From Dyella jiangningensis (GTDB lineage: Bacteria; Pseudomonadota; Gammaproteobacteria; Xanthomonadales; Rhodanobacteraceae): DNA of 64,000 bases. A model generated the notes under the pieces. The model ran no database searches. It was not told where the DNA came from and saw nothing but the letters and a program-made list of their open reading frames with translations. This document shows, piece by piece, positions 27,760-44,415 of the stretch. A program made the translations under genes and the position numbers. The stretch covers positions 1,240,001-1,304,000 of the forward strand of contig NZ_NFZS01000001.1 of NCBI RefSeq assembly GCF_003264855.1, read 5' to 3'. Each line of letters starts with the position of its first letter. Position 1 is the stretch's first letter.

Positions 27760-28320
27760 ATGAGCAAGCGTTGGTATGTGGTGCACGCCTACTCGGGCTT
27801 CGAGAACCAGGTGAAGCGCTCGCTGGACGAGCGGATTCGCCGCGCCGGCATGGAAGAGAAGTTCGGCGAAGTGCTGGTGCCGACCGAAGAGGTCATCGAA
27901 ATGCGCAGCGGCCAGAAGCGCCGCAGCGAGCGCAAGTTCTTCCCGGGTTACGTTCTCGTGCAGATCGAGACGGACACCGAGGGCAAGGCACCGCGCATCG
28001 ACGACGAGTGCTGGCATCTGGTCAAGGAAACCCCGAAGGTGATGGGTTTCATCGGCGGAACCGCCGATCGTCCGCTGCCGATCCGCGATTCCGAGGCCGA
28101 CGCCATCCTGAGCCGCGTCCGCGAAGGCGTCGAGAAGCCCAAGCCGAAGGTGCTGTTCGAGCCCGGCGAGATGGTCCGGGTCATCGACGGTCCGTTCAAC
28201 GACTTCAACGGCGTGGTCGAGGAAGTCAATTACGAGAAGAGTCGCCTGCGTGTCGCAGTGCTGATCTTCGGCCGTTCGACCCCGGTCGAACTGGAGTTTG
28301 GTCAGGTCGAGAAGGCCTGA
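27760..28320 (+). CDS. nusG: Transcription termination/antitermination factor NusG
   Basis: NusG binds RNA polymerase and links it to Rho or to the ribosome via S10. The 186-residue protein has the NGN domain ([20 protein letters not shown], then [10 protein letters not shown]) and a C-terminal KOW domain ([20 protein letters not shown]). It ends 20 bases before the rplK promoter. The secE-nusG pairing ahead of the L11 operon is universal in this group. Confidence 0.98.
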   Translation: MSKRWYVVHAYSGFENQVKRSLDERIRRAGMEEKFGEVLVPTEEVIEMRSGQKRRSERKFFPGYVLVQIETDTEGKAPRIDDECWHLVKETPKVMGFIGGTADRPLPIRDSEADAILSRVREGVEKPKPKVLFEPGEMVRVIDGPFNDFNGVVEEVNYEKSRLRVAVLIFGRSTPVELEFGQVEKA

Positions 28321-28340
28321 TCACGGCCCCGGCACGGGGC

Positions 28341-28369
28341 TTGCTTAAAATTTGATCAGTCTCTATACT
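28341..28369 (+). promoter_or_regulatory. Sigma-70 promoter of the rplKAJL-rpoBC unit
   Basis: TTGCTT (28341-28346) and TATACT (28364-28369) are 17 bases apart. The -10 is followed by the GC-rich GCGCGG, the type of discriminator found at promoters repressed by ppGpp/DksA. Predicted transcripts would carry a leader of about 125 bases. Confidence 0.8.
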
Positions 28370-28377
28370 GCGCGGTT

Positions 28378-28404
28378 CACGCTGGGGCCTTTTAGCCCGG
28401 CGTG
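28378..28404 (+). promoter_or_regulatory. L11 leader hairpin (candidate L1-binding autoregulatory site)
   Basis: CACGCTGGG (28378-28386) pairs with CCCGGCGTG (28396-28404) with one T-G wobble, right at the predicted transcript 5' end. In E. coli, L1 binds the rplK leader to repress its own operon. That this hairpin is the L1 target is inference. Confidence 0.45.
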
Positions 28405-28503
28405 TCCGTGTTTTTGAGGTTCGCAGGACAGCGGGCCTTCCTCTCTCAGGGACGACAACACTGCGAGGAGCCGCAAGGCGTTTGAACTCGCGAGGAAAAT
28501 CCA

Positions 28504-28932
28504 ATGGCAAAGAAAGTAACTGGCTACATCAAGCTGCAGGTCAAGGCCGGTCAGGCCAACCCGTCGCCGCCGGTGGGTCCCGCCCTCGGTCAGCGCGGCC
28601 TGAACATCATGGAATTCTGCAAGGCGTTCAATGCCGCCACGCAGAAGATGGAGCCGGGCCTGCCGATCCCCGTGATCATCACGGCCTATTCGGACCGTAG
28701 CTTCACCTTTATCACCAAGACCCCGCCGGCCACCGTCCTGATCAAGAAGGTCACGGGCGTCGCCAAGGGTTCGTCCAAGCCGAACACCGACAAGGTCGGC
28801 AAGATCACCCGCAAGCAGCTGGAAGACGTTGCGAAGCAGAAGGAGCCGGATCTCACGGCTGCTGATCTGGACGCTGCGGTGCGCACCATTGCCGGTAGCG
28901 CGCGCAGCATGGGCCTGGTGGTGGAGGGCTAA
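28504..28932 (+). CDS. rplK: 50S ribosomal protein L11
   Basis: L11 binds the GTPase-associated region of 23S rRNA and is needed for RelA activation. The 142-residue protein has the N-terminal [20 protein letters not shown] loop and the C-terminal rRNA-binding [18 protein letters not shown] region, and ends with [10 protein letters not shown]. Length and motifs are normal. It is the first gene after the promoter at 28341 and is four bases from rplA. Confidence 0.98.
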   Translation: MAKKVTGYIKLQVKAGQANPSPPVGPALGQRGLNIMEFCKAFNAATQKMEPGLPIPVIITAYSDRSFTFITKTPPATVLIKKVTGVAKGSSKPNTDKVGKITRKQLEDVAKQKEPDLTAADLDAAVRTIAGSARSMGLVVEG

Positions 28933-28935
28933 GAC

Positions 28936-29643
28936 ATGGCAAAGATCACGAAGCGTATGAAGGCGGCCCAGGCCGCTGTGCAGCCGGGCAAGCTCTATGG
29001 CCTGGAAGAAGCCCTCAACATCGTCAAGAACAACGCCAAGGCCAAGTTCTCCGAGTCCGTGGACGTCGCCGTCCGTCTGGGCATCGACGCCAAGAAGTCC
29101 GACCAGGGCGTTCGTGGTTCGTCGCTGCTGCCGCACGGCACCGGCAAGACCGTCAAGGTCGCCGTGTTCGTGCCGGCCGGTGAGAAGGCCGAGGCCGCCA
29201 AGGCCGCCGGCGCCGATGCCGTCGGCATGGACGACCTGGCCGAGCGCATGCAGGCTGGCGAGCTCGACTTCGGTCGCGTGATCGCCACGCCGGACGCGAT
29301 GCGCGTGGTCGGTAAGCTCGGCCAGCTGCTCGGCCCCCGTGGCCTGATGCCGAACCCGAAGGACGGCTCGGTCACCGCCGACGTCGCCACGGCCGTGAAG
29401 AACGCCAAGGCCGGCCAGGTGAAGTTCCGCAACGACAAGGCGGGCATCATCCACGCCACCATCGGCAAGGCCACGTTCGAGGCCTCGCAGCTGGCTGACA
29501 ACCTCAATGCACTGGTCAACGACCTGCTGAAGGCCAAGCCGGCCACGGCCAAGGGTCAGTACCTGCAGAAGATCGCGCTGTCGTCCACCATGGGCGTTGG
29601 CGTTCCGGTCGATGCATCGACGCTGTCGGTGTCGACCAAGTAA
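28936..29643 (+). CDS. rplA: 50S ribosomal protein L1
   Basis: L1 forms the mobile stalk at the E site and is a translational repressor of the L11 operon. The 235-residue protein contains [19 protein letters not shown] and [20 protein letters not shown], then [19 protein letters not shown], the standard L1 signature. It starts four bases after rplK, so the two are coupled. It is followed by a hairpin plus T-run that may reduce read-through into rplJ. Confidence 0.98.
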   Translation: MAKITKRMKAAQAAVQPGKLYGLEEALNIVKNNAKAKFSESVDVAVRLGIDAKKSDQGVRGSSLLPHGTGKTVKVAVFVPAGEKAEAAKAAGADAVGMDDLAERMQAGELDFGRVIATPDAMRVVGKLGQLLGPRGLMPNPKDGSVTADVATAVKNAKAGQVKFRNDKAGIIHATIGKATFEASQLADNLNALVNDLLKAKPATAKGQYLQKIALSSTMGVGVPVDASTLSVSTK

Positions 29644-29653
29644 GTGTTGAAGT

Positions 29654-29689
29654 CCCGCATCGGCATCACGCCGGTGCGGGCACGTTTTT
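29654..29689 (+). terminator. Hairpin with T-run between rplA and rplJ (likely partial terminator)
   Basis: CCCGCATCGGC (29654-29664) pairs with GCCGGTGCGGG (29670-29680) with one wobble; after CACG comes TTTTT. Since rplJ lacks an obvious own promoter, it may act as an attenuator setting the L1 to L10 ratio. Confidence 0.6.
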
Positions 29690-29989
29690 GAAGGCAGGCC
29701 CCGGTGAAAGCCGGAGTCGCCGTCAAAGACCGCAGGCGCGATCAGCGCGCCACGACGACGAGCAGGGAGCTCGTGTTGGCAAGGAAACGCCGTCGTGGCT
29801 AGCGGGTTCGCTTAATCGGGTCCCCAGCGGATCTGGCCTGCGTAGATGGTGCTGCCCCTTCTGGAATTGCTTCATCTGTTCTGGAAAGGCCACCACCCGG
29901 GACACTCCGTGTCCCCGACGTCACGGATGGCGTCGCTCAGGACCGCAAGCGGCAGGAGCCGTAAGCGGAGTTCATAAGAGGAGTGAAAA
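29690..29989 (+). promoter_or_regulatory. rplJ leader (L10 autoregulatory region)
   Basis: The 346-bp rplA-rplJ gap has no gene. Beyond the terminator-like hairpin, this stretch can form several helices, including CGGGACAC (29898-29905) with GTGTCCC (29909-29915). In enterobacteria, L10-(L12)4 binds a kink-turn leader here to repress rplJL. The length and structure fit that role, but I cannot identify the kink-turn by eye. A GAGGAG site precedes rplJ. Confidence 0.5.
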
Positions 29990-30523
29990 ATGGCTCTGAA
30001 TCTCTCGCAGAAGCAAGAAGTAGTCGCCGAGCTGGCAGAAGTCGCTGCGAAGGCACACTCCTTGGTCGCCGCCGAGTATGCAGGCACCACGGTCGAACAG
30101 ATGACCGCGATGCGCAAGAAGGCCCGTGAATCGGGCGTGTTCCTGAAGGTTGTCAAGAACACGCTGGCTTCGCGCGCCGTGGCAGGTACCGAGTTCGAGG
30201 TCGTCAAGGACGCCCTGACCGGTCCGCTGCTGTACGCATTCTCGTTGGAGGAGCCCGGCGCTGCCGGTCGCCTGATCAAGGAATTCGCCAAGGGCAACGA
30301 AAAGCTCAAGCCGCGTCTCGTGTCGGTGGAAGGCAAGCTGTTGCCGGCCGCGCACGTGGAAGTGCTGGCCTCGCTGCCGACCCGCGAACAGGCCCTGGCC
30401 ATGCTGGCACGTGTGCTGGCCGAGCCGGCCGCCATGTTCGCCCGCGTCGTCAAGGCCGTGGCCGACAAGCAGGGTGGTGGCGAAGTCGCCGCCGAAGCCC
30501 CGGCTGAAGTCGAGCCCGCCTAA
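29990..30523 (+). CDS. rplJ: 50S ribosomal protein L10
   Basis: L10 anchors the L7/L12 stalk. The 177-residue protein begins [19 protein letters not shown] and has the rRNA-binding N-terminal domain with [19 protein letters not shown]. The C-terminal helix holds the L12 docking sites ([20 protein letters not shown]) and the tail [13 protein letters not shown]. It follows a long structured leader and is 46 bases from rplL. Confidence 0.98.
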   Translation: MALNLSQKQEVVAELAEVAAKAHSLVAAEYAGTTVEQMTAMRKKARESGVFLKVVKNTLASRAVAGTEFEVVKDALTGPLLYAFSLEEPGAAGRLIKEFAKGNEKLKPRLVSVEGKLLPAAHVEVLASLPTREQALAMLARVLAEPAAMFARVVKAVADKQGGGEVAAEAPAEVEPA

Positions 30524-30569
30524 GTTCGCCGCCTACTTACATCGAATCAATTTCCAGAGGTAAATGAAA

Positions 30570-30941
30570 ATGTCCCTGACCAACGAACAGATCGTTGAAG
30601 CCGTTGCCGCCAAGTCGCTCATGGAAGTGATGGAGCTGGTGAAGGCCATCGAAGAGAAGTTTGGCGTGACCGCCGCCGCCCCGGTGATGGTTGCTGCTGG
30701 CCCGGCCGCTGCCGGCCCGGCTGCTGAAGAGCAGACCGAATTCGACGTCATCCTGAAGAGCGCCGGCGACAAGAAGGTCGACGTGATCAAGGCCGTCCGC
30801 GCCATCACGGGCCTGGGCCTGAAGGAAGCGAAGGACCTGACCGAGGCCGGTGGCGTCGTGAAGGAAGCCGCTTCGAAGGAAGACGCTGCGAAGTTCAAGA
30901 AGGACCTCGAAGCTGCCGGCGCCACGGTCGAACTGAAGTAA
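30570..30941 (+). CDS. rplL: 50S ribosomal protein L7/L12
   Basis: L7/L12 recruits translation GTPases to the ribosome. The 123-residue protein has the N-terminal dimerisation segment ([20 protein letters not shown]), a flexible alanine-rich hinge ([19 protein letters not shown]), and the factor-binding domain with [20 protein letters not shown]. The ATG at 30570 is chosen over 30564 because it is nine bases from the GAGG box; the other is only three bases away. Confidence 0.97.
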   Translation: MSLTNEQIVEAVAAKSLMEVMELVKAIEEKFGVTAAAPVMVAAGPAAAGPAAEEQTEFDVILKSAGDKKVDVIKAVRAITGLGLKEAKDLTEAGGVVKEAASKEDAAKFKKDLEAAGATVELK

Positions 30942-30983
30942 TTGGCGCTCTTGCGCGCCGTCAGTTTGATCTAGCGTCAAGCC

Positions 30984-31050
30984 AAGCCTGGGGGCGTAAG
31001 CCCCCGGGCTTTGCCTGTTGCAAAAGGCTTCCATCGCGCGATGGAAGGCT
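30984..31050 (+). promoter_or_regulatory. Double hairpin in rplL-rpoB spacer (attenuator/RNase III-type site)
   Basis: The 328-bp gap 30942-31269 has no gene. The first hairpin pairs 30984-30995 with 31000-31011 around the GNRA loop GTAA (12 bp, one wobble). The second is a 20-base perfect palindrome at 31028-31047, extendable to 31025-31050. E. coli has an attenuator and an RNase III cleavage site at this junction, which separate rpl from rpo expression. The remainder up to rpoB shows no further clear feature. Confidence 0.65.
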
Positions 31051-31269
31051 GTAACGACAAAGTGTCATCTTTATTGATTGGTTCGTGTTTTACGCGTCGG
31101 GAAGACAACACTGAAAGGCCTGCAGAACACCGCCGACCTTTGACTCATGTCTTTTTGACGCATCGACGGGCAGGGCAGCACAACCTGGCCGTCGACCGCA
31201 GACACAGCTTTCACAATTCAGCCGGTGTGTGCACCACCGGCGTCACTGCGAACCGAGGCGGTACCCACC

Positions 31270-34200
31270 ATGACCTACTCGTTTACCGAGAAGAAGCGCA
31301 TCCGCAAGGATTTCGGCAAGCGTCCCCCTGTATTGGGCGTGCCGAACCTGCTGACCATCCAGACCGATTCCTATCGCGAGTTCCTGCAGGAGCACGTCGC
31401 TCCCAAGGCCCGCGACGACAAGGGTCTCCACGCCGCGCTGAAGTCGGTGTTCCCGATCGTGAGCTATTCGGGCAACGCCGCGCTTGAGTATGTCGACTAT
31501 CGCCTGGGCGAGCCGCCCTTTGACGAACGCGAGTGCCGCAACCGCGGCATGACCTTCGGCGCGCCGCTGCGCGTCACCGTGCGCCTGGTCATCTATGACA
31601 AGGACAGCCCGGCATCCAAGAAGGCCGTGAAGTACGTGAAGGAGCAGGAGGTCTACATGGGCGAGATCCCGCTCATGACCGAGACCGGCACCTTCATCAT
31701 CAACGGCACCGAGCGCGTCATCGTCTCGCAGCTGCATCGTTCGCCGGGCGTGTTCTTCGATCACGACCGCGGCAAGACGCACAGCTCGGGCAAGCTGCTG
31801 TTCTCCGCCCGTGTGATCCCCTACCGTGGTTCGTGGCTCGACTTCGAGTTCGATCCGAAGGATGCGCTGTTCACCCGTATCGACCGTCGCCGCAAGCTGC
31901 CGGTGACCGTGCTGCTGCGCGCGCTCGGCTACAGCAACGTCGAGATGCTCGATACGTTCTTCGAGCACAACGTGTTCCACCTGGGCAAGAAGGGCGGCAC
32001 CACGCTGGAGCTCGTCGCCGAGCGCCTGCGCGGCGAAACGCTGACCTTCGACCTGACGATCGGTGACAAGGTGCTGGTGGAAGCCGGCAAGCGCATCACT
32101 GCGCGTCATGTGCGCCAGCTCGCCGCCGAAAACATCACCGCACTGGAAGTGCCGGACGACTATCCGGTCGGCCGCATCCTCGCCATCGACGTGGTCGATC
32201 CCAAGACCGGCGAACTGCTGGCCCAGGCCAACGACGAAATCACCGCCGAGCAGCTCGAGAACTTCCGCAAGGCGGGCATCGAGGTCGTGCCGACCCTGTA
32301 CGTGAACGATCTCGATCGTGGCGCGTACATCTCGCATACCCTGCGCATCGACAACACCAAGACGCAGCTCGAAGCGCTGGTGGAAATCTATCGCATGATG
32401 CGTCCGGGCGAGCCGCCGACGAAGGACGCCGCGCAGAACCTGTTCTACAACCTGTTCTTCACCTTCGACCGCTACGACCTGTCGGCCGTGGGTCGCATGA
32501 AGTTCAACCGTCGCGTGGGCCGTCAGGAGATCGTCGGTCCGGGCGTGCTGTTCGACAAGAAGTACTTCGCCGACCGCAAGGAAGAGGAAGCCCAGGCGCT
32601 GGTCGCCTCGCAGGGCGACCGCTCCGACATCCTCGACGTGCTCAAGGTGCTCATCGACATCAAGAACGGTCATGGCACCGTCGACGATATCGACCACCTG
32701 GGCAACCGTCGCGTGCGTTCGGTCGGTGAAATGGCGGAGAACACCTTCCGCATCGGCCTGGTGCGTGTCGAGCGCGCCGTGCGCGAGCGTTTGTCGCTCG
32801 CCGAGTCCGAAGGTCTGACCCCGCAGGAACTGATCAACGCCAAGCCGGTGGCCGCGGCGGTGAAGGAGTTCTTCGGCTCCTCGCAGCTCAGCCAGTTCAT
32901 GGACCAGAACAACCCGCTGTCGGAAATCACGCACAAGCGCCGCGTTTCCGCGCTGGGCCCAGGCGGCCTGACCCGCGAGCGCGCCGGCTTCGAAGTGCGC
33001 GACGTGCATCCGACCCACTACGGCCGTGTCTGCCCGATCGAAACGCCGGAAGGTCCGAACATCGGTCTGATCAACTCGCTGGCCGTGTATGCGCGCACCA
33101 ACACGTACGGCTTCCTCGAGACGCCGTACCGCAAGGTCGTGGGCGGCAAGGTCACCGACCAGGTGGATTACCTCTCGGCCATCGAGGAAGGCGACCACGT
33201 CATCGCGCAGGCGAACTCGCCGCTCAAGGACGGTGCCTTCATCGAAGACTTCGTGTCCTGCCGTTTCCGCGGCGAGTCCGAGCTGCGTCCGGCGGCTGAA
33301 GTCGACTACATGGACGTCTCGCCCATGCAGACGGTGTCGGTCGCTGCCGCACTCGTGCCGTTCCTCGAGCACGATGACGCGAACCGCGCACTGATGGGCG
33401 CGAACATGCAGCGTCAGGCCGTGCCGACCCTGCGTTCGCAGACCCCGCTGGTCGGTACCGGCATCGAGCGCGCCGTGGCGCGTGACTCGGGCGTCATCGT
33501 CACCGCCAAGCGCGGCGGCGTGATCGACCAGGTCGACGCCGGTCGTATCGTGGTGCGCGTGAACGAGGAAGAGGTCGGCGACAATGATGCCGGCGTCGAT
33601 ATCTACACGCTGACCAAGTACACCCGTTCCAACCAGAACACCAACCTCAACCAGCGCCCGCTGGTGAACGTGGGTGACATCGTGGCGAAGGGCGACACGC
33701 TGGCCGACGGTTCGTCGACCGACCTGGGCGAGCTCGCGCTCGGCCAGAACATGCTGATCGCGTTCATGCCGTGGAACGGCTACAACTTCGAAGACTCGAT
33801 CCTGCTCTCCGAGCGCGTCGTGCAGGAAGACCGCTACACCTCGATCCACATCGAGGAGCTGTCGTGCATCGCGCGTGACACCAAGCTGGGCGCCGAGGAA
33901 ATCACCGCCGACATCCCGAACGTGGGTGAGCAGGCGCTGGCCCGCCTCGACGAGTCCGGCATCGTGTACATCGGTGCGGAAGTCGAAGCCGGCGACGTCC
34001 TGGTCGGCAAGGTCACGCCGAAGGGCGAGACCCAGCTGACGCCGGAAGAGAAGCTGCTGCGCGCGATCTTCGGCGAGAAGGCTTCGGACGTGAAGGACAC
34101 GTCGCTGCGCGTGCCGTCGGGCATGGACGGCACCGTCATCGACGTGCAGGTCTTCACCCGCGACGGCATCGAGAAGGACAAGCGTGCCCGTCAGATCGAG

Positions 34201-35427
34201 GAGATGGAAATCAAGCGCATCCGCAAGGACCTTGATGACCAGTTCCGCATTCTGGAAGGCGCGATCTACAACCGTATGCGCACCCAGCTCGTCGGCAAGA
34301 CCGCGATGAGCGGCCCGGGCGGCCTGAAGCGCGGCGCCGAGATCACCGACGCCTACCTGGACGGCCTGAAGAAGGACGACTGGTTCAAGATCAACGTCAA
34401 GGAAGAGGACGTCACCGAGTTCCTCGAGCGCGCCGCTGATCAGATCAAGCGTCACAAGGAAGAGTTCGACAAGCGCTTCAAGGAGAAGCAGGGCAAGATC
34501 ACCCAGGGTGACGACCTTGCTCCCGGCGTGCTCAAGATGGTCAAGGTGTTCCTGGCCGTGAAGCGCCGCATCCAGCCGGGCGACAAGATGGCCGGTCGCC
34601 ACGGTAACAAGGGTGTGGTGTCCAACGTGGTGCCGGTGGAGGACATGCCGTTCTCCGAAGACGGTACCTCGGTCGACATCGTGCTGAACCCGCTGGGCGT
34701 GCCGTCGCGTATGAACATCGGCCAGATTCTGGAAGTGCATCTTGGCTGGGCCGCGAAGGGCCTGGGCAAGAAGATCCAGAAGATGCTCGAGGCGCAGGCC
34801 AAGGTCGCGCAGATCCGCGAGTTCCTCGACCAGGTGTACAACCACCACGTCGCGGGCGCCGTGCAGCATGTCGACCTGAAGTCGTTGACCGACGAGGAAA
34901 TCCTCGCGCTGGCCAACAACCTGCAGGAAGGCGTGCCGATGGCCACCCCGGTGTTCGACGGTGCCGAGGAAACCGAGATCAAGGCGATGCTCAAGCTCGC
35001 CGATCTGCCGGAATCGGGCCAGACGACGCTGTACGACGGCCGCACCGGCGAGGCGTTCGATCGCCCGGTCACCGTCGGCTACATGCACTACCTGAAGCTG
35101 CACCACCTGGTCGACGACAAGATGCACGCGCGTTCGACGGGTCCGTACTCGCTCGTCACGCAGCAGCCGCTGGGTGGTAAGGCGCAGTTCGGTGGCCAGC
35201 GCTTCGGTGAAATGGAAGTGTGGGCGCTCGAAGCGTACGGCGCGTCGTACGTGCTGCAGGAAATGCTGACGGTGAAGTCGGACGACGTGAAGGGCCGTAA
35301 CCAGATGTACGAGAACATTGTCGACGGCAACCACGAGATGGAGGCGGGCATGCCGGAATCCTTCAACGTGCTGGTGAAGGAAATCCGCTCGCTCGGTATC
35401 GATATCGATCTGGACGAAGTGAAGTGA
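31270..35427 (+). CDS. rpoB: DNA-directed RNA polymerase subunit beta
   Basis: RpoB forms one side of the RNA polymerase active-site cleft. The 1385-residue protein starts [20 protein letters not shown] after a GAGGCGG site; an in-frame ATG/GTG at 31225 gives unrelated residues. The rifampicin region reads [20 protein letters not shown] then [17 protein letters not shown], without known resistance substitutions. The catalytic-side [11 protein letters not shown] and C-terminal [18 protein letters not shown] are intact. rpoC follows after 89 bp. Confidence 0.99.
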   Translation: MTYSFTEKKRIRKDFGKRPPVLGVPNLLTIQTDSYREFLQEHVAPKARDDKGLHAALKSVFPIVSYSGNAALEYVDYRLGEPPFDERECRNRGMTFGAPLRVTVRLVIYDKDSPASKKAVKYVKEQEVYMGEIPLMTETGTFIINGTERVIVSQLHRSPGVFFDHDRGKTHSSGKLLFSARVIPYRGSWLDFEFDPKDALFTRIDRRRKLPVTVLLRALGYSNVEMLDTFFEHNVFHLGKKGGTTLELVAERLRGETLTFDLTIGDKVLVEAGKRITARHVRQLAAENITALEVPDDYPVGRILAIDVVDPKTGELLAQANDEITAEQLENFRKAGIEVVPTLYVNDLDRGAYISHTLRIDNTKTQLEALVEIYRMMRPGEPPTKDAAQNLFYNLFFTFDRYDLSAVGRMKFNRRVGRQEIVGPGVLFDKKYFADRKEEEAQALVASQGDRSDILDVLKVLIDIKNGHGTVDDIDHLGNRRVRSVGEMAENTFRIGLVRVERAVRERLSLAESEGLTPQELINAKPVAAAVKEFFGSSQLSQFMDQNNPLSEITHKRRVSALGPGGLTRERAGFEVRDVHPTHYGRVCPIETPEGPNIGLINSLAVYARTNTYGFLETPYRKVVGGKVTDQVDYLSAIEEGDHVIAQANSPLKDGAFIEDFVSCRFRGESELRPAAEVDYMDVSPMQTVSVAAALVPFLEHDDANRALMGANMQRQAVPTLRSQTPLVGTGIERAVARDSGVIVTAKRGGVIDQVDAGRIVVRVNEEEVGDNDAGVDIYTLTKYTRSNQNTNLNQRPLVNVGDIVAKGDTLADGSSTDLGELALGQNMLIAFMPWNGYNFEDSILLSERVVQEDRYTSIHIEELSCIARDTKLGAEEITADIPNVGEQALARLDESGIVYIGAEVEAGDVLVGKVTPKGETQLTPEEKLLRAIFGEKASDVKDTSLRVPSGMDGTVIDVQVFTRDGIEKDKRARQIEEMEIKRIRKDLDDQFRILEGAIYNRMRTQLVGKTAMSGPGGLKRGAEITDAYLDGLKKDDWFKINVKEEDVTEFLERAADQIKRHKEEFDKRFKEKQGKITQGDDLAPGVLKMVKVFLAVKRRIQPGDKMAGRHGNKGVVSNVVPVEDMPFSEDGTSVDIVLNPLGVPSRMNIGQILEVHLGWAAKGLGKKIQKMLEAQAKVAQIREFLDQVYNHHVAGAVQHVDLKSLTDEEILALANNLQEGVPMATPVFDGAEETEIKAMLKLADLPESGQTTLYDGRTGEAFDRPVTVGYMHYLKLHHLVDDKMHARSTGPYSLVTQQPLGGKAQFGGQRFGEMEVWALEAYGASYVLQEMLTVKSDDVKGRNQMYENIVDGNHEMEAGMPESFNVLVKEIRSLGIDIDLDEVK

Positions 35428-35438
35428 GTTGAGGCGGA

Positions 35439-35466
35439 AGCGAGGAGTGGAACGCCATTCCTCGCT
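35439..35466 (+). other. 12-bp hairpin in rpoB-rpoC spacer
   Basis: AGCGAGGAGTGG (35439-35450) pairs with CCATTCCTCGCT (35455-35466) around the loop AACG, with one wobble. No T-run follows. It may stabilise or split the rpoB-rpoC message; function is inference. Confidence 0.55.
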
Positions 35467-35516
35467 CTCCCGATTTCCGATTCTCCATTCCACATTCCCG
35501 ATCTTCGGAGACATCC

Positions 35517-39731
<4,215 letters not shown>

Positions 39732-39760
39732 GCCCCTCTCGGGCTCTACTCGCTGACATA

Positions 39761-39787
39761 CGAAATGAGGCGCAAGGAGTGCGCCTC
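39761..39787 (+). promoter_or_regulatory. rpoC-distal stem-loop overlapping a motif shared with the S10 promoter region
   Basis: GAGGCGCA (39767-39774) pairs with TGCGCCTC (39780-39787). The block 39761-39782, starting CGAAATGAGGC, matches 44326-44347 upstream of rpsJ at 19 of 22 positions, all three changes being transitions. It lies about 36 bases before the str -35. No T-run follows, so a standard terminator is unlikely. Confidence 0.5.
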
Positions 39788-39818
39788 GTGTTCGGGCCAA
39801 GGACGACAGGGACTTAGC

Positions 39819-39847
39819 TTGTCTGTGGCAGGCTGCCCATGTTAAAT
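39819..39847 (+). promoter_or_regulatory. Sigma-70 promoter of the str operon (rpsL-rpsG-fusA-tuf)
   Basis: TTGTCT (39819-39824) and TTAAAT (39842-39847) are 17 bases apart, with transcription expected near 39854, just ahead of a strong leader hairpin and 56 bases before rpsL. Confidence 0.7.
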
Positions 39848-39858
39848 TCCCGCTTCTT

Positions 39859-39884
39859 GGCAGACCGAGCCGGTTCGGTCTGCC
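39859..39884 (+). promoter_or_regulatory. rpsL leader hairpin
   Basis: GGCAGACCGA (39859-39868) and TCGGTCTGCC (39875-39884) form a perfect 10-bp stem with loop GCCGGT, followed by TTTATGTTTCTC. It would lie within a few bases of the transcript start. It could be an attenuator or a 5' stabiliser of the str message. Confidence 0.6.
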
Positions 39885-39909
39885 TTTATGTTTCTCAGGA
39901 ACAGCTTCA

Positions 39910-40284
39910 ATGACGACAGTCAACCAGTTGGTTCGCAAATCCCGCAGCCCGAAGACCTACAAGAGTGCTTCGCCGGCTTTGCAGAACAGCCCGCAGCGTC
40001 GCGGCGTTTGCACGCGCGTTTACACCACCACCCCGAAGAAGCCGAACTCGGCCCTTCGTAAGGTCGCCAAGGTGCGCCTGACGAATGGCTACGAAGTGAT
40101 CAGCTACATCGGTGGCGAAGGTCACAACCTGCAGGAGCACTCCGTGGTCCTGATCCGCGGCGGTCGCGTCAAGGATCTGCCGGGTGTGCGTTACCACACG
40201 GTGCGCGGCAGTCTCGACTGCGCCGGCGTCACCAAGCGCCGTCAGTCGCGCTCCAAGTACGGCGCCAAGCGCCCGAAGTCCTGA
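39910..40284 (+). CDS. rpsL: 30S ribosomal protein S12
   Basis: S12 lies at the decoding centre and controls accuracy. The 124-residue protein has [20 protein letters not shown] and [17 protein letters not shown]. The two lysines whose change gives streptomycin resistance in E. coli (positions 42 and 87 there) are wild type. It opens the str operon, with rpsG 16 bases downstream. Confidence 0.98.
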   Translation: MTTVNQLVRKSRSPKTYKSASPALQNSPQRRGVCTRVYTTTPKKPNSALRKVAKVRLTNGYEVISYIGGEGHNLQEHSVVLIRGGRVKDLPGVRYHTVRGSLDCAGVTKRRQSRSKYGAKRPKS

Positions 40285-40300
40285 TCTTTAGGAATTAACT

Positions 40301-40768
40301 ATGTCGCGTAAAGGTTCACATCCCGCCCGTCTGATCCTGCCGGATCCCAAGCACGGCAGCCAGCTGATCGCCCGTTTCATCAACATGGTGATGAAGAGCG
40401 GCAAGAAGTCGGTCGCCGAGAGCATCGTCTACGGTGCGCTGGCCCATCTGGGCGAAAAGAACGCCGAGCCGGTGCAGCTGGTCGAGAAGGCGCTGAACAA
40501 CATCGCTCCGGCGGTCGAGGTGAAGTCCCGTCGTGTCGGCGGCGCCACCTACCAGGTGCCGGTTGAAGTGCGTCCGGGCCGCCGCATGGCGCTGGCCATG
40601 CGCTGGGCCATCGATTCCGCGCGCAAGCGTGGCGAGACCTCGATGCCGCGCAAGCTGGCAGCCGAGCTGCTCGAGGCTTCCGAGAATCGCGGTGGCGCGA
40701 TCAAGAAGCGCGAAGAGACGCACCGCATGGCGGAGGCCAACAAGGCCTTCTCGCATTACCGCTGGTAA
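40301..40768 (+). CDS. rpsG: 30S ribosomal protein S7
   Basis: S7 nucleates assembly of the 30S head and, in E. coli, represses the str operon. The 155-residue protein begins [20 protein letters not shown] (typical S7s have SRRR or SRKG here). It has the rRNA-binding [20 protein letters not shown] and the C-terminal [20 protein letters not shown]. It is 33 bases from the GTG of fusA. Confidence 0.98.
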   Translation: MSRKGSHPARLILPDPKHGSQLIARFINMVMKSGKKSVAESIVYGALAHLGEKNAEPVQLVEKALNNIAPAVEVKSRRVGGATYQVPVEVRPGRRMALAMRWAIDSARKRGETSMPRKLAAELLEASENRGGAIKKREETHRMAEANKAFSHYRW

Positions 40769-40801
40769 GCAGTACAGCTAGAACTTTCAGAGGTTAAGAC
40801 C

Positions 40802-42917
<2,116 letters not shown>

Positions 42918-42965
42918 TAAGGCCTTCTTCCTCCACTACATACCGTTCTTTTAGAGGTTTAAGTC

Positions 42966-44156
42966 ATGGCAAAGGGTAAATTCGAACGCACCAAGCCGCA
43001 CGTCAACGTCGGCACGATTGGTCACGTGGACCACGGCAAGACGACGCTGACGGCTGCGCTGACCAAGGTGGGTGCAGAGCGTTTCGGCGGCGAATTCAAG
43101 GCGTACGACGCGATCGACGCGGCGCCGGAAGAGAAGGCGCGCGGTATCACGATCAACACCGCGCACGTCGAGTACGAAACGGCGAACCGCCACTACGCGC
43201 ACGTCGACTGCCCGGGCCACGCCGACTACGTGAAGAACATGATCACGGGTGCGGCGCAGATGGACGGCGCGATCCTGGTGTGCTCGGCCGCAGACGGCCC
43301 GATGCCGCAAACGCGTGAGCACATCCTGCTGGCGCGTCAGGTTGGCGTTCCGTACATCATCGTGTTCCTGAACAAGTGCGACATGGTGGACGACGCCGAG
43401 CTGCTCGAGCTGGTCGAGATGGAAGTGCGCGAACTGCTGTCGAAGTACGACTTCCCGGGCGACGACACGCCGATCATCAAGGGTTCGGCGAAGCTGGCGC
43501 TGGAAGGCGACCAGTCGGAAATCGGCGTGCCGGCGATCATCAAGCTGGTGGACGCGCTGGACACGTACATTCCGGAGCCGGAGCGCGCCATTGACCAGCC
43601 GTTCCTGATGCCGGTGGAAGACGTGTTCTCGATCTCGGGCCGCGGCACCGTGGTGACCGGTCGTATCGAGCGCGGCATCATCAAGGTCGGTGACGAAGTG
43701 GAAGTGGTCGGCATCCGCCCGACCCAGAAGACCACCGTCACGGGCGTGGAAATGTTCCGCAAGCTGCTGGACCAGGGTCAGGCAGGCGACAACGCCGGTC
43801 TGCTGCTCCGCGGCCTCAAGCGCGACGACGTCGAGCGCGGCCAGGTGTTGGCCAAGCCGGGCACGATCACCCCGCACACCGACTTCGAGGCTGAGGTCTA
43901 CGTGCTGTCGAAGGACGAAGGTGGCCGTCACACCCCGTTCTTCAAGGGCTACCGCCCGCAGTTCTACTTCCGCACGACCGACGTGACCGGCGCCATCGAG
44001 CTGCCGGAAGGCGTCGAGATGGTCATGCCGGGCGACAACATCAAGATGGTTGTCACCCTGATCCACCCGATCGCCATGGACCAGGGCCTGCGCTTCGCGA
44101 TCCGCGAAGGCGGCCGTACCGTCGGCGCCGGCGTGGTGGCCAAGGTCATCAAGTAA
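42966..44156 (+). CDS. tuf: Elongation factor Tu, copy 2
   Basis: This second EF-Tu gene, also 396 residues, is at the end of the str operon, 48 bases after fusA, with an AGAGG site before it. It is nearly identical to the copy at 25871, with the few differences clustered at codons 185-192 (reading EIGVPAII here) plus codons 47 and 277. Residues I186, V188, I192 and A277 follow. Flanks are unrelated to those of the first copy, which fits gene conversion confined to the coding region. A strong terminator follows 33 bases downstream. Confidence 0.98.
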   Translation: MAKGKFERTKPHVNVGTIGHVDHGKTTLTAALTKVGAERFGGEFKAYDAIDAAPEEKARGITINTAHVEYETANRHYAHVDCPGHADYVKNMITGAAQMDGAILVCSAADGPMPQTREHILLARQVGVPYIIVFLNKCDMVDDAELLELVEMEVRELLSKYDFPGDDTPIIKGSAKLALEGDQSEIGVPAIIKLVDALDTYIPEPERAIDQPFLMPVEDVFSISGRGTVVTGRIERGIIKVGDEVEVVGIRPTQKTTVTGVEMFRKLLDQGQAGDNAGLLLRGLKRDDVERGQVLAKPGTITPHTDFEAEVYVLSKDEGGRHTPFFKGYRPQFYFRTTDVTGAIELPEGVEMVMPGDNIKMVVTLIHPIAMDQGLRFAIREGGRTVGAGVVAKVIK

Positions 44157-44189
44157 GAAGAGGGGAGTCACCCTTGAGGTGACAACCTG

Positions 44190-44220
44190 AAAAAACCGGC
44201 CTTCGGGCCGGTTTTTTTTT
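44190..44220 (+). terminator. Rho-independent terminator of the str operon
   Basis: CCGGCC-TTCG-GGCCGG (44196-44211) is flanked by six As and nine Ts, giving a long stem with a TTCG loop and a U-tract. It separates str from the S10 leader. Confidence 0.95.
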
Positions 44221-44325
44221 AGCAAATTCAGCTGGAAGCACGATTAAGGGCTTTTCCTCGACTGAATTTGCAGCTATAGTTACCGTCTTGCCTGTCGACG
44301 TGCCTTGTGCTCGGCGACCTTACAG

Positions 44326-44347
44326 CGAAATGAGGCACAGGAAGTGC
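44326..44347 (+). promoter_or_regulatory. Upstream motif shared with the str promoter region
   Basis: The block starting CGAAATGAGGCACAG is 19/22 identical to 39761-39782. It lies about 67 bases before the S10 -35. It may be a regulator site or a trace of a duplicated promoter segment. Confidence 0.45.
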
Positions 44348-44396
44348 TTCGAGTTCGCTGGCCTGGATGGCCAATACGCAAGAAAGGGCTTGGGCG

Positions 44397-44415
44397 ACAA
44401 AGCATGACGCTTTGT
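44397..44415 (+). promoter_or_regulatory. Inverted repeat abutting the S10 -35 box
   Basis: ACAAAGC (44397-44403) and GCTTTGT (44409-44415) are perfect complements around ATGAC, sharing one base with the TTGACC -35. Position suggests an operator; no regulator is known. Confidence 0.4.

Noticed and set aside
30984-31050. Hairpins after rplL as a full transcription terminator
   Set aside because: No T-run follows either stem, and rpoB shows no strong promoter in the remaining leader, so read-through must occur.
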